Below are positions 8,765-18,199 of a stretch of DNA of 64,000 bases, in pieces. The DNA is from Leptospira venezuelensis (GTDB taxonomy: Bacteria; Spirochaetota; Leptospiria; Leptospirales; Leptospiraceae). The first letter of the stretch is position 1. The number at the start of each line of letters is the position of its first letter. Below the pieces are notes generated by a model, which saw nothing but the letters and a program-made list of their open reading frames with translations, ran no database searches and had not been told where the DNA came from. The position numbers and the translations under genes are program-made. The stretch covers positions 186,001-250,000 of the forward strand of contig NZ_NETS01000011.1 in assembly GCF_002150035.1 (NCBI RefSeq). The letters are read 5' to 3'.

Positions 8765-10519
8765 CTATTTTTCAGTGGGAAAGAATAGTTTACGAATATC
8801 ACCAATCGCAGCTTCCGTTTCTAACTCTCCCTTCTTAATAATTTCTTTATATTTTCCGAAATCCGTAAAAGCGAATTCTTCTATATGTAAATTGATAAAA
8901 AGATCCATTTTTTCTTTTCTCAATTTAGTGATCTCTCTTCCTTCTAATGTGATCGCTCTTGCCATGATCTTTAGAATAGGAGGATACGTAATATCTTCCC
9001 AAAGATTTTTGAAAAATGACTTTCCTGTTACCTTTCTATCTTCTAAAAGCCTAACGATCCCCTCGTCTCTTAGCGGAGAAACGTTCACCGATAGAATCAC
9101 ATCTGCACCTTTTCTTCGGATCAGGTTTTCCGGAACATTATTGATCACTCCACCATCTATCAAAAGATGATCCCCTTTGAATACAGGGGGGAACATCCCG
9201 GGCAAACTCATTGCTGCAGCCAGCGCTTCCCAGACAGGTCCCTGGTCCATTACATATTCTTGTCCGCTATGAAGATCCACTGCGGAAGTTGCAAATGGGA
9301 TCTTTAGATCTTCTATCAACTGTGTACCGAATGCATCTTTTAACATTCGGAGCATTCTTTTACCTTTGAAGAAGGAGATAAGCGGAATAGTAGGATCGAA
9401 AGGTTTTTCTATCCCACCAAAAAACTTCCCGATCATTTTGAAGATTGAATCTGTGCTTTCTCCCCTGGCATATAAAGCACCGATCACTGCGCCGAAAGAA
9501 GAACCACTTACAAAATCAAAACGGATCCCTTCTCTTTCTAAAACTTTTAAAAGGCCCACATGAGCAAGAGCTCTTGCTCCCCCTCCCCCAAGCGCAAGTC
9601 CTCTGGTCCTTGAGACCAAATATCTCGCAAAGGTTTCTCCCTTATAAAATATCTTTTGGTTTGCAGATTCTTCATGCTTTCTTAATCCATTTTCAGAAAC
9701 AATGATCCGAGAAGTCCTTCCTGAAAAATTTCGAATCCTGGGTTCCCAATAACCTAAAATCTCATTTTTTTGTTTTAGATTCCTTTCCGGTTTTTCCTCC
9801 CAGAAAACAATCTGATCACATTGTTGCACAAGTTTATCCAATTCAGGCTGGATCCCTGGATTTTTAAAATAGAGATGTAGTATGGAAGACTTCTTTCTGA
9901 GCCCCGCAATCGTACGGATCATTTCGGAAACAGATTTTCCTTTGAACGTATCCATTCTCAAAAGAGAAACATGGCCTTCGTGGGACTTCCTACCATTATC
10001 CACTATCGATTCTAGATGTACTTTAAAATCTTCTACTTCTTCGATTGGAATATGACATACTAGTCTCCGAGGAGAATGCATTGGAGCAGAGGAATCTTCC
10101 ATTACCTCCCTCATTCTCATTCCCATCAGTCTCATTAAGTTTTGAGAAAGGACTCTTTCTTTTGCGGCGAGTTTTAAAAAATATTCCCCATCCAAAACAT
10201 ATAATAATGTATCCAGGATCGCGGTTGCGGAGCCAGTATGAGCAGTTCTTGTCAGAACACTATTCTCAGCGAATACGTCACCTTCTCCCAAGTAACGAAC
10301 CGTTTTTCCTGCTTCTCCCAAAGTCATCATTACCTCTCCGTGCCGGATTATGTAAAGTTCCTTGGAGATCTCACCTTTATAGTAAATAACAGTATGATTG
10401 TGAACGTGCCGCTCTTCGATATGACCGTAAAGTAAGACTAGTAATTTTCTCGGGAGACCCTTGAATAAGGGGATAGACGCTAAAAATTGCAACGCTTCCG
10501 GAGGTACTATTTTTTTCAT
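8765..10519 (-). CDS. Patatin-like phospholipase with cyclic-nucleotide-binding domain (NTE family)
   Basis: A 584-residue protein with three parts: a cyclic-nucleotide-binding fold at about residues 12-125 (ending GEGDVFAENSVL and the following helices), a linker, and a patatin domain from about residue 306. The oxyanion-hole stretch GGGGARA is at 311-317, the nucleophile elbow GSSFG has Ser341, and the catalytic Asp455 lies in DGG. This is the layout of neuropathy-target-esterase-like lysophospholipases. It probably deacylates (lyso)phospholipids at the cytoplasmic face under allosteric control by the N-terminal domain. The RGEI/L phosphate-binding loop of true cAMP sensors is not clearly intact (GEGDVFAENSVLTRTAHTGSA), so nucleotide binding is uncertain. 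It stands alone. Confidence 0.88.
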   Translation of the reverse strand: MKKIVPPEALQFLASIPLFKGLPRKLLVLLYGHIEERHVHNHTVIYYKGEISKELYIIRHGEVMMTLGEAGKTVRYLGEGDVFAENSVLTRTAHTGSATAILDTLLYVLDGEYFLKLAAKERVLSQNLMRLMGMRMREVMEDSSAPMHSPRRLVCHIPIEEVEDFKVHLESIVDNGRKSHEGHVSLLRMDTFKGKSVSEMIRTIAGLRKKSSILHLYFKNPGIQPELDKLVQQCDQIVFWEEKPERNLKQKNEILGYWEPRIRNFSGRTSRIIVSENGLRKHEESANQKIFYKGETFARYLVSRTRGLALGGGGARALAHVGLLKVLEREGIRFDFVSGSSFGAVIGALYARGESTDSIFKMIGKFFGGIEKPFDPTIPLISFFKGKRMLRMLKDAFGTQLIEDLKIPFATSAVDLHSGQEYVMDQGPVWEALAAAMSLPGMFPPVFKGDHLLIDGGVINNVPENLIRRKGADVILSVNVSPLRDEGIVRLLEDRKVTGKSFFKNLWEDITYPPILKIMARAITLEGREITKLRKEKMDLFINLHIEEFAFTDFGKYKEIIKKGELETEAAIGDIRKLFFPTEK

Positions 10520-10646
10520 GCGGGCAAAATCCTAACCTGGGAAATTTATTTTGTAAAGCGGAACTAGAATCTTCTGGTATTACCCGACGGACCGATTAGA
10601 AGGAAATCCTCTTGATTTTTGGTCTATCGCGTAAATTCTAGCTCCG

Positions 10647-11249
10647 ATGAAGTTAGAATCGGCCAAAGTGGTTGAGATATTCAAAAATTCCGTCATGGAC
10701 TGGCATAAAGAGGAAACAATTTCTCCGAATCCATTCCCCGGATCCTCACTTGAGTTCCTATTTTACCAAAAAAACCAGATAGATACTATCCAATGGCATG
10801 TAGAAGACGAGATCAGAAGGCCTGACCTTCCAGACAAAGAACTTGTCCAGTTCAAAAGAAAAATAGATGCTTTGAACCAAGAAAGAACAGATCTCGTAGA
10901 GCAGATTGATGATCAAATCTCAGCAATGTACAAGTCTGTGGAAAGAAAGCCGAATGCCAGAATGAACTCTGAAACGCCTGCTTGGCTGATAGACAGGATG
11001 AGCATTCTGGAACTCAAAATTTATCATATGAAAGAACAAACGGAAAGAAAGGATGTGAGTCCTGAACATATCCAAACCTGCCAAAACAAGCTGAATGTTT
11101 TATTGGAGCAGAGAACTGATCTTTCCAAATGTCTGGATGAACTTCTGGACGATTTATCTAAAGGAGATAAATTCTATAAGGTGTATAGGCAGATGAAAAT
11201 GTATAACGACAAAAATCTGAACCCATCCTTATATACAAAACAAGCATGA
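10647..11249 (+). CDS. DUF4254-like protein coupled to a glycosyltransferase
   Basis: A 200-residue soluble, strongly helical protein with repeated charged heptads (around residues 50-100 and 120-180), likely coiled coil. Features such as the FLFYQKN...DTIQWHVEDEIRRPD segment near residue 35 agree with my recollection of the DUF4254 family, which in Bacteroidetes lies next to heptosyltransferase-like genes. Here too the stop overlaps the start of a GT9 gene in an ATGA junction. That context points to a role in LPS or other surface glycan assembly, but no catalytic residue is recognisable. There is no clear Shine-Dalgarno before the ATG at 10647. Confidence 0.7.
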   Translation: MKLESAKVVEIFKNSVMDWHKEETISPNPFPGSSLEFLFYQKNQIDTIQWHVEDEIRRPDLPDKELVQFKRKIDALNQERTDLVEQIDDQISAMYKSVERKPNARMNSETPAWLIDRMSILELKIYHMKEQTERKDVSPEHIQTCQNKLNVLLEQRTDLSKCLDELLDDLSKGDKFYKVYRQMKMYNDKNLNPSLYTKQA

Positions 11250-12304
11250 ATCTTTTGGTGCTAAGATTCTCAGCGATGGGAGATGTTGCCTTAATGGCTC
11301 CGGCGTTGATCGCCGTGGCCGCGAAGTATACAAATATACAACTCACTGTTGTTACCAGAGGGAATTATGCTCCCTTCTTTTATAATATCCCCAATGTTCA
11401 TGTGATCGGGATCAATCTTAAAAAATATAAAGGCTTTTCCGGCTTATATCGTCTATTCAAAGAATTGAACAAATTAGGTCCTTACGAAAAGATTGTGGAC
11501 CTGCATTCTAGCGTTAGATCTCGCTTTATCAGTTTTTTCTTTTGGATCAGAGGGGTTTCCGTTTTTAGGATCATTAAGGGAAGAAGAGAGAAAATGCGCC
11601 AAATACGCAAGACTCGAAAAGTTCTGCGTAAACTTCCCCACACTGTGGATAGATATCTTAAAGTTTTCGAAAAAGCGGGATTTCCTGCAACTGTTCGTAA
11701 AGGTCCTTGGATCAATGTAGATCCAGAATCTAAAATTTACGCCAAAGACTTCCTTCTTGCGAGAAAGATAGACAAAAAAGAAGGACTTTGGGTGGGTTAT
11801 GCACCTTTTGCTGGCCATAAATTGAAAGAATGGCCATTAGAAAAAAGTTTAGAATTACTTAGGTTACTAAAAGAAGAGTTTCCGAATATTAGAATTTTCT
11901 TATTCGGTTCCTCCCAAGAAGCAGTTCAAATGGAAGAATGGAGAAATGGGGACCAATCCATGACGATCGTTTCCGGTGGTAAACTTGGAATACGAGGTGA
12001 ATTAGGCATCATGGAAAGAATGGATGTGATTATAGGAATGGATTCTTCCAATATTCATATTGCAGCACTTTTAAAACGCCCTGTGATCGCTCTATTCGGG
12101 ACAACTCATCCGCTTTCTGGATTTGCGCCTTTTGGTCAGGAAGACACTGGAGTTTTACAAATAGACGATCTACCTTGCAGGCCTTGCAGTATTTACGGAA
12201 ATACCACTTGTTACCGAAAAGACTTTGCCTGTATGGAAAGAATTACTCCAGAAGACGTGATCAAACGGATCAACGTCATCAAGAACATAAATACACTTTT
12301 TTGA
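11246..12304 (+). CDS. Glycosyltransferase family 9 (heptosyltransferase-like)
   Basis: A 352-residue GT-B fold enzyme. It opens with the family pattern LVLRFSAMGDVALMAPAL, and the C-terminal half carries the nucleotide-sugar pocket (GYAPFAGHKLKEWP; GMDSSNIHIAALLKRP; ALFG). GT9 enzymes transfer heptose or related sugars from ADP- or NDP-donors to lipopolysaccharide cores on the cytoplasmic face of the inner membrane. The ATGA overlap with the DUF4254-like gene shows translational coupling. A CRPC cysteine pair near the end (CRPCSIYGNTTC) also occurs in other GT9 proteins. Its stop abuts the stop of the convergent GT4 gene at 12305. Confidence 0.9.
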   Translation: MNLLVLRFSAMGDVALMAPALIAVAAKYTNIQLTVVTRGNYAPFFYNIPNVHVIGINLKKYKGFSGLYRLFKELNKLGPYEKIVDLHSSVRSRFISFFFWIRGVSVFRIIKGRREKMRQIRKTRKVLRKLPHTVDRYLKVFEKAGFPATVRKGPWINVDPESKIYAKDFLLARKIDKKEGLWVGYAPFAGHKLKEWPLEKSLELLRLLKEEFPNIRIFLFGSSQEAVQMEEWRNGDQSMTIVSGGKLGIRGELGIMERMDVIIGMDSSNIHIAALLKRPVIALFGTTHPLSGFAPFGQEDTGVLQIDDLPCRPCSIYGNTTCYRKDFACMERITPEDVIKRINVIKNINTLF

Positions 12305-13600
12305 TCAGCCTAAGATCCCAAAAGGATCCAAAGAGAAGATCGTATTTAATATAGATCTTTTCTTCTTCTTATGCTTTTGTTCTGCGACTGATTTATATAC
12401 TTCTTCCATTCTATCTACACAAGCCTTCATTTCATGGCTTTGTGAAATTTTTAGTGATTCCTTGGAGAAGGCAGCATACATCGCAGGATCTTCTAAAATA
12501 CGAACTGTCTTTTCTGCGATATCTTTTACATCAAATGGTTTTGCGATAAATCCGTTTACACCATCATGAACTAATTCTGGGATTGCAAATGAATCAACAC
12601 CAACTGCAGGAAGACCGCAAGCTACAGATTCCAAAATTACAAGTCCTTGGGTTTCCATAGTAGAAGCGGTTAGGAAAAGATCGTAATTCGGATAATGTTT
12701 AGGAAGTTCTGCTCTGTCTATAAAACCTGTAAAAGTAATCGCATGGTCTATTCCAAGCTTTTGCGCCTGAACCTTAAGGGAGGCCAAAGCGGGTCCGTCC
12801 CCAATGATTGTTAAAGTAGCCGATGGGATTTTCTCAATGATCAGTTTGAACGAATTTATGATCACATCACAATTTTTCTCGTAGGAGATCCTACCTACAT
12901 GCAGAAGTTTAGGACTTTCAGAAAGAGTTTTAGGACTTCCTTTAAATTGTGAAAGATCCAACCCATTCGAGATAACAGCGACAGGTTTCTTTAATCCAAA
13001 CTCTTCTAACTGCTTTTTGATCAAATGAGAAGGAGATATGATCAAATCACATCGATCATATAAATTATTCGTAATTTTAAGAATGATCTTCTTGCGGATA
13101 TTGAACTTATCGAGCTTTTCAAACTTCACTAAGTCTTTTATCTTGATCTTTTTATTCAACTTTCCAATTCTCATGAAAAGTTTGTCTAGTTTAAGGAGGC
13201 GATAAAAAGAAAGATACATGTCCTGCTCGGACATTAAAGTATGATACGTTCCTATGCTTGGGATCCCGTATTTTTCTGTTGCGTTGATCCCATAGACTCC
13301 CATAAGCCCAGGGGTATGGATATGCACCAGGTCAGGTTGGAATTCCTTGATGGCTCTTTTAATTTTAGAAGGAGAAGGTAAAACTACTTTGATATCAGGG
13401 TAACTTGGAAGGTATCCGCTTCTAAATCTTTCTAATCGAATATGATCTCCCATTCGATCGAAATCCCCTTCTCCATAACGTGGACAACAAATCAAAAATT
13501 CATGTCCTCTTTCGGCGAGGGCTTCCGCAAAATTTTTCATTGAGATAGCGACCCCGTCAATTTTGGGTAAAAAGGTGTCCGAAAAATAAAGAATCTTCAT
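12305..13600 (-). CDS. Glycosyltransferase family 4
   Basis: A 431-residue GT-B glycosyltransferase. The N-terminal MKILYFSDTFLPKIDGVA is the acceptor-side glycine loop typical of GT4 lipid glucosyltransferases, HTPGLMGVYG follows near residue 95, and the C-terminal domain has the E-x7-E signature (ETQGLVILE) with the GLP turn after it. Closest type by eye is the diacylglycerol/phosphatidylinositol hexosyltransferase group, but the acceptor cannot be decided. The end is basic (KHKKKKRS), as in membrane-associated enzymes. Its start codon lies 3 nt from a small hairpin holding the presumed ribosome site. It is divergent from the O-antigen ligase gene. Confidence 0.88.
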   Translation of the reverse strand: MKILYFSDTFLPKIDGVAISMKNFAEALAERGHEFLICCPRYGEGDFDRMGDHIRLERFRSGYLPSYPDIKVVLPSPSKIKRAIKEFQPDLVHIHTPGLMGVYGINATEKYGIPSIGTYHTLMSEQDMYLSFYRLLKLDKLFMRIGKLNKKIKIKDLVKFEKLDKFNIRKKIILKITNNLYDRCDLIISPSHLIKKQLEEFGLKKPVAVISNGLDLSQFKGSPKTLSESPKLLHVGRISYEKNCDVIINSFKLIIEKIPSATLTIIGDGPALASLKVQAQKLGIDHAITFTGFIDRAELPKHYPNYDLFLTASTMETQGLVILESVACGLPAVGVDSFAIPELVHDGVNGFIAKPFDVKDIAEKTVRILEDPAMYAAFSKESLKISQSHEMKACVDRMEEVYKSVAEQKHKKKKRSILNTIFSLDPFGILG

Positions 13601-13621
13601 CTAGGTTCCTAATGCGGAACC
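13601..13621 (-). promoter_or_regulatory. Small hairpin over the ribosome site of the GT4 gene
   Basis: In the minus-strand transcript GGTTCC (13621-13616) can pair perfectly with GGAACC (13609-13604) across a 6-nt GCATTA loop. The stem ends 3 nt before the ATG at 13600 and includes the only purine-rich stretch (AGGAA) that could serve as a Shine-Dalgarno. A role in translation control is inference. Confidence 0.35.
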
Positions 13622-13725
13622 AATCTCCCCCATAATATGTATTTTACCACTCCATTCCAGAAATCTATGTGAAAAATAATCGAATTTACAAAGAATAGAT
13701 CAGTAAGATTATTTCCAGAAACCAG

Positions 13726-15057
13726 ATGAACGAGTTTTTAAAAAAAGCACATCTATTCTGTTTACTTGCGACCCTTCCTTCCATAGGAATTTCGGTCAGC
13801 CTTAGCCAGGGTTTTCTCGTACTTTCCTTTTTTTTCGGATTAGCAGACCAACTAAAATCAGGAAATTGGAAGGAGATACTACCGAATCATCCTGTTTCTA
13901 AAATTTCCATTTCTCTTTTTGTATGGTATGGGATTGTATTTTTGATCCATCTGGTTTTCGATAATTCCAGTCCAGGATATGCGAAAGCAGCTTGGAATGG
14001 TGAACTCAAAGACTTCTTTCTATTTTTCGGATTTCTTTCTATAGGATTTACTACAAAGGACGATTTGCCCAAAGTATATAGAGCACTCGTATGGCTTTTT
14101 TTACTCCTGGTAATTTCAGGAGTTGCTGGCGGCTTTAGTTCGGTCCGACTTTCCAGACTTATCAGCGATCTATACAAAACTTCCAGTAGTTATAGATTCA
14201 CTCATCCCTTAGGCTCTATTTCTTCAATTCCTCTTTATATTTCTATAGGTTTGATGAACACTCATTTAACCTTCGGAGGATTGCTTCAATTTTTCTCAGC
14301 ATTTGCAGTATTCGGTTTTTTAAGAACTCTGATCCAAGGGGATAAGAAAAAAATACTTATAGCCGGGCTTCTACTCTTTCTATATTGTTTAGTGTTCTTA
14401 CTCAACCAAGCTAGATCCAGCATGATAGGTGCAGGAGTGAGTATCTTCTTTGCCGGGATTCATTTATTATTCATCAGAAAAGAATTTTCAAAATCCTTTT
14501 TAATCAAGGGGGCTTCCATCTTTTTAGGACTCCTATTTTTAATAGGACTGGTGCTTGCATTTAGTCCTGCGGGAAAGAAGGTGATCGGACCTCTTTTCGG
14601 AAAGGAAAAACATACAGACTCCGGAAGAACATTTATTTGGGATTCCAGTTTTCCATTAATCCAAGAACATCCTATTATAGGAGTTGGTCCCGGGAATTAT
14701 AATAAAGAGATCGAAAAGGTTCGGATTTCTCATTCGGAAGAATATTCTGAACTCTCTTATTTTTATGAAGTAACACAAAGAGGACATGCTCATAATGACT
14801 ATTTCCATCTGGCATCCGTGTTTGGAATTCCCGCTGTATTGATCTATTTGGGACTTGGAGCAATTTTAATCGGATATTTATTTCAATCCAAACAAGACTT
14901 TCAAAGGATATTATTCTTTTATGGACTGATTGGATTTTTTGTTTCCGGGCTATTCCAATGTTATTTCCAGGACGACGAAGTGGTCATCCTTTTCTGGATC
15001 TTACTAGGTCTTTTTGTTAAGGGAGAAATTCTTTTATCAAAGAGAGATAACGCATAA
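13726..15057 (+). CDS. O-antigen ligase / Wzy-like polymerase family membrane protein
   Basis: A 443-residue polytopic membrane protein with about ten to twelve hydrophobic helices and a long periplasmic loop between about residues 300 and 355. The loop contains GRTFIWDSSFPLIQEHP and HAHNDYFHLASVFG, the pattern of the Wzy_C / O-antigen ligase (WaaL) family, where HAHND-type residues are functionally important. It would either join O-antigen to lipid A-core or polymerise it in the periplasm. The position beside GT9 and GT4 genes supports an envelope role. Its last 21 nt overlap the 3' end of the convergent PLD gene. Ligase versus polymerase cannot be separated by sequence alone. Confidence 0.85.
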   Translation: MNEFLKKAHLFCLLATLPSIGISVSLSQGFLVLSFFFGLADQLKSGNWKEILPNHPVSKISISLFVWYGIVFLIHLVFDNSSPGYAKAAWNGELKDFFLFFGFLSIGFTTKDDLPKVYRALVWLFLLLVISGVAGGFSSVRLSRLISDLYKTSSSYRFTHPLGSISSIPLYISIGLMNTHLTFGGLLQFFSAFAVFGFLRTLIQGDKKKILIAGLLLFLYCLVFLLNQARSSMIGAGVSIFFAGIHLLFIRKEFSKSFLIKGASIFLGLLFLIGLVLAFSPAGKKVIGPLFGKEKHTDSGRTFIWDSSFPLIQEHPIIGVGPGNYNKEIEKVRISHSEEYSELSYFYEVTQRGHAHNDYFHLASVFGIPAVLIYLGLGAILIGYLFQSKQDFQRILFFYGLIGFFVSGLFQCYFQDDEVVILFWILLGLFVKGEILLSKRDNA

Positions 15058-16803
15058 GTTTTTTCTTCTTTGATTGGGAAAGCCTTGCTCAGCAAAAAAT
15101 TCCAAGTTTGATTTATAATATTCTTTGGAAACACTGAGAGTTTCTCGGAAATTGAATGCTGCAAATAAGATCTGCTCTGGCCAGTTTAGATTATAATTGA
15201 TAGCCTTATAACAGAAATACAGCCCGAAGTTCTCATATTCAAGTATTATCACACCTGAGTTGGATACCACACTCTCAGAAAGATAATATACTCCTTCTTC
15301 AACGGAAACTCCTAATTTCTTTGGAAGTTTACCTCGTTCCAAAATCCAAACTTGGTTTGGAGAACTTTCAAAGAGAAGTCCAGCGAGTTCAGATTCATTC
15401 TGAAAAATCCAGGCCCCTTCCGTTCCTAGAAAATAAGAAGGTCTCAAGAAAACAGAAGGTTTTAAAATCGCAGAATAAAACGCAGCCATCGACCCAGATT
15501 TTGGTATGGAAAATTCCAGTTTTCCCGATCTGGAGAATGATTGAATTCCTAGGTCTTCCACTCCATCCTTTGGAAATTCACTTTTGCCACCAAAATTACG
15601 AGAACTAATTGATTCATATTCTGAGATAGATTTACAGGTTTCTTCCTTCCATCTATAAAGATTATTCCAACGAAACCAAACAAATCCGATCTCTAAAAAT
15701 AGATCCTCAGGCTGAATCTGAGATTTACAAATCTGTTCACTCTCAGTATCGAAGTTATATTCATTACTCGTACTAACCTGCAAATTCGACGGATAGACTT
15801 CTATAGGTTTGGCTTTATTTCGAATATTCTTCCATTCTTCCTTAAATTTGCTGGCAACTCTAGAATCATTCATTCGGACAAGAATCTCACGATTGGAATC
15901 TCTTGCGCTTAGAGAATAATTATAAGATCCGGTGAGCACTTCTAGATCATCTAAGATCATGGTTTTGTGGTGAAGAAGTCCTCCTTTTCCAATTGTGGGA
16001 TCATCTAAAATATCTTCATTTCCATCTTCTGAGATTTCTATTCTATGCATGCTGGATAGAATATTTCCTTCCGGATCTATAGGCCGATTATAAATACCGC
16101 TAATCGAAGCATGATTTATTCGTGTAAATCCTGAACTCAAAATCGGATCATAGTGGTCAAAGATCAGATATTGAATGGAATGAGCGGAAGATACAACAGA
16201 ATCCATAAGCCGGCTCTGGATTAAATTTCCTTCCAGTGGAGAATTCCAAAATTCTAATCCACCAATTTTCAAAACAGGAAAAGGATATTCTTCCCGTAAG
16301 AAAGAGTGAAAATTTTCCCACTCTTTCTGATTCAGTTTGAATTCCAAATATCCGTTATGATCTTGTTCCAAACCATAATAAGTAAAATTCCCGGTTCCAA
16401 GAAAGACCAAGGATTGATCTGAAACCAAAACCTTGGTATGTTGTAATCCTGTTCCTTTCCAATATCCTATAAATGGTAGAATAGAATTTGGATATGTTTT
16501 TCCCCATTCTCCCATAAGTTCCAAACGAACTCCCCTTTTATCTGCTAATAAGAGTTCGGATTCAATTTCAGGATCATCGAATGAATAGATATGCATATAA
16601 ATGGATCTTTCTGTTTCTCGAATGATACGTAGGATCTCATCTCGGACATTTCTCTTTTTACCAAGCGGAACAAATCGACCCGGATATGAAAAGAAAACCT
16701 TAGGATATAATTCATCTTCCCAAAAAATCGAAACGTCTTCTTCAGTTCTTTCACACGAATAGAAACAAAGAATTATCGATAAGAATAAACCAAACCTCCT
16801 CAT
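15037..16803 (-). CDS. Phospholipase-D-fold lipoprotein (possible surface nuclease)
   Basis: The start is set at ATG 16803 because it overlaps the upstream stop as ATGA and gives a clean lipoprotein signal (MRRFGLFLSI..., Cys17). The 588-residue protein has both HKD catalytic motifs of the PLD superfamily: H122-x-K124-x4-D129 followed by GTGNF, and H278-x-K280-x4-D285 followed by TGSYNYS. Both are intact, so it should be active. After about residue 340 comes a roughly 250-residue region I cannot place. PLD-fold proteins include phospholipases, nucleases of the Nuc type and phosphatidyltransferases; with a lipid anchor and lamin-tail neighbour, a periplasmic or surface phosphodiesterase is likely. 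It is the third gene of a three-gene operon. Confidence 0.87.
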   Translation of the reverse strand: MRRFGLFLSIILCFYSCERTEEDVSIFWEDELYPKVFFSYPGRFVPLGKKRNVRDEILRIIRETERSIYMHIYSFDDPEIESELLLADKRGVRLELMGEWGKTYPNSILPFIGYWKGTGLQHTKVLVSDQSLVFLGTGNFTYYGLEQDHNGYLEFKLNQKEWENFHSFLREEYPFPVLKIGGLEFWNSPLEGNLIQSRLMDSVVSSAHSIQYLIFDHYDPILSSGFTRINHASISGIYNRPIDPEGNILSSMHRIEISEDGNEDILDDPTIGKGGLLHHKTMILDDLEVLTGSYNYSLSARDSNREILVRMNDSRVASKFKEEWKNIRNKAKPIEVYPSNLQVSTSNEYNFDTESEQICKSQIQPEDLFLEIGFVWFRWNNLYRWKEETCKSISEYESISSRNFGGKSEFPKDGVEDLGIQSFSRSGKLEFSIPKSGSMAAFYSAILKPSVFLRPSYFLGTEGAWIFQNESELAGLLFESSPNQVWILERGKLPKKLGVSVEEGVYYLSESVVSNSGVIILEYENFGLYFCYKAINYNLNWPEQILFAAFNFRETLSVSKEYYKSNLEFFAEQGFPNQRRKNLCVISL

Positions 16804-18188
16804 TTCCAAACTCCTCCGATCCGAAAGAGCATGTACCATTGTTTTAATCCTGTTTGTTCGTCAGATTCAAAACCCCCGAGATCTAATTCGATCTTTGAGG
16901 AGTCATCTTCTAATGGAGACCAAGCAATACTTAGGCCTCCCTCTCTCAAAAATCTATCTTGTAGATTTTTGGCAGAAATAGTCCAAAGACCGGAGGAAGA
17001 ATTTTCCTCATTCAAAAATGCGATATAGGTAAAATGGATCCCTGGAGAAATTCCAAAAAACTTTCCTTCTGCCTTCCACCCAAATAGATTTGCAGGTCGT
17101 TTCCCAGGAAAATTGGATTCTTCTCTTTCTAACCCATTGTCTGTGATCCATGCTGAAGGATAAAATCCCCAAACCTGTTGCAAGATTGGGTTTGAAATAG
17201 GAGAAGCTCCCATTCCTATAAAACCCATTTCTAAAACTTCACCTTGAGAAGATCTTTTTTCTCTATCCGGCAAAAATCCAAAGACAGATATTTTTCCGTA
17301 AGAATTATAAAAACCTAAATCAAATCTAAGAGCCTCTCCGCTGATCGGTATGGATCTTTCAGAACGAGAAGGATGGTATCCGGTTTTGTCTAATCCTCTG
17401 GAAAGGAAAAAGTCGCCGGAAATATAAAAACAGTTCCAAAGAAATCCGAGTCCAAATCTCCATTCTACAAGATAATCTCTGTCTCCTTCTATTGTTTCTG
17501 TTTTGGATTCTTTTGTATCTGAGCCAAATCTGCCCCAGTTTCCTAAAGAGAGATAACGCACCCTGAATCTATATACTAAACGATCTTCTTTGTTTCCGGT
17601 CAGACTTATCCCAGCTCTATATCTAGATTGAGAGGAAAGTGCAGGTTCCTTATCAGAAACTAATTCATCTCTTGCCTGTTTCGGAAGAAAATATTCTCTT
17701 CCTTGCAATTTTAACCATTGGTTCTCTAATAAAGGAAATCCTCTGTATAAATCCAAAAAATCGAATCTGATCTTAATCCGATCCAAATCAGTTTCCGCAA
17801 ATAGACCTTCAACCCCATCTTTCCAAGAGGACCAGGCTGGAAATTCTTCCAAATCCGATTTTCTACCGGCTCCCCATAAAAACCCTTTGTAAAGAATTCC
17901 GAAATATGAGTTTTTTCCAGGTAAAAAGAATGTTCCAGAATTTGCTGTAGTAACCAGATTCCATTCTAAGTTTGTTCTAAACTTCTCCGTAGACTTCTCA
18001 AAATTAAAACCGAATACAGCAGGCGAAGTTAATGCTGAAATCCTGGACAACTCCTTCTCTTCCGAGATCCGTCCTTGTGTCCTAAACAAGATCCATTGGA
18101 AATAGATTTGCAAAGACGGATTCTGAATTTCCTCTGAAGATAAAATTTGAGCATATAAAAATAGAACTAAGAAGAAGAGTCTTTTCAT
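16800..18188 (-). CDS. Probable outer-membrane beta-barrel protein
   Basis: The ATG at 18188 is chosen because GAAGGTGG lies just ahead and it yields a signal peptide (MKRLFFLVLFLYAQILSS, cleaved before EEIQ). The mature protein of about 440 residues is rich in aromatic residues and in alternating short strands ending in Arg/Asp/Gly turns, and it ends with a phenylalanine-free but aromatic strand (WYMLFRIGGVWK). That composition fits an outer-membrane barrel. No named family is recognised. It sits between two lipoprotein genes: 11 nt after the lamin-tail gene and overlapping the PLD gene by 4 nt. A shared role at the cell surface is likely by context only. Confidence 0.7.
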   Translation of the reverse strand: MKRLFFLVLFLYAQILSSEEIQNPSLQIYFQWILFRTQGRISEEKELSRISALTSPAVFGFNFEKSTEKFRTNLEWNLVTTANSGTFFLPGKNSYFGILYKGFLWGAGRKSDLEEFPAWSSWKDGVEGLFAETDLDRIKIRFDFLDLYRGFPLLENQWLKLQGREYFLPKQARDELVSDKEPALSSQSRYRAGISLTGNKEDRLVYRFRVRYLSLGNWGRFGSDTKESKTETIEGDRDYLVEWRFGLGFLWNCFYISGDFFLSRGLDKTGYHPSRSERSIPISGEALRFDLGFYNSYGKISVFGFLPDREKRSSQGEVLEMGFIGMGASPISNPILQQVWGFYPSAWITDNGLEREESNFPGKRPANLFGWKAEGKFFGISPGIHFTYIAFLNEENSSSGLWTISAKNLQDRFLREGGLSIAWSPLEDDSSKIELDLGGFESDEQTGLKQWYMLFRIGGVWK

Positions 18189-18199
18189 GATCCACCTTC

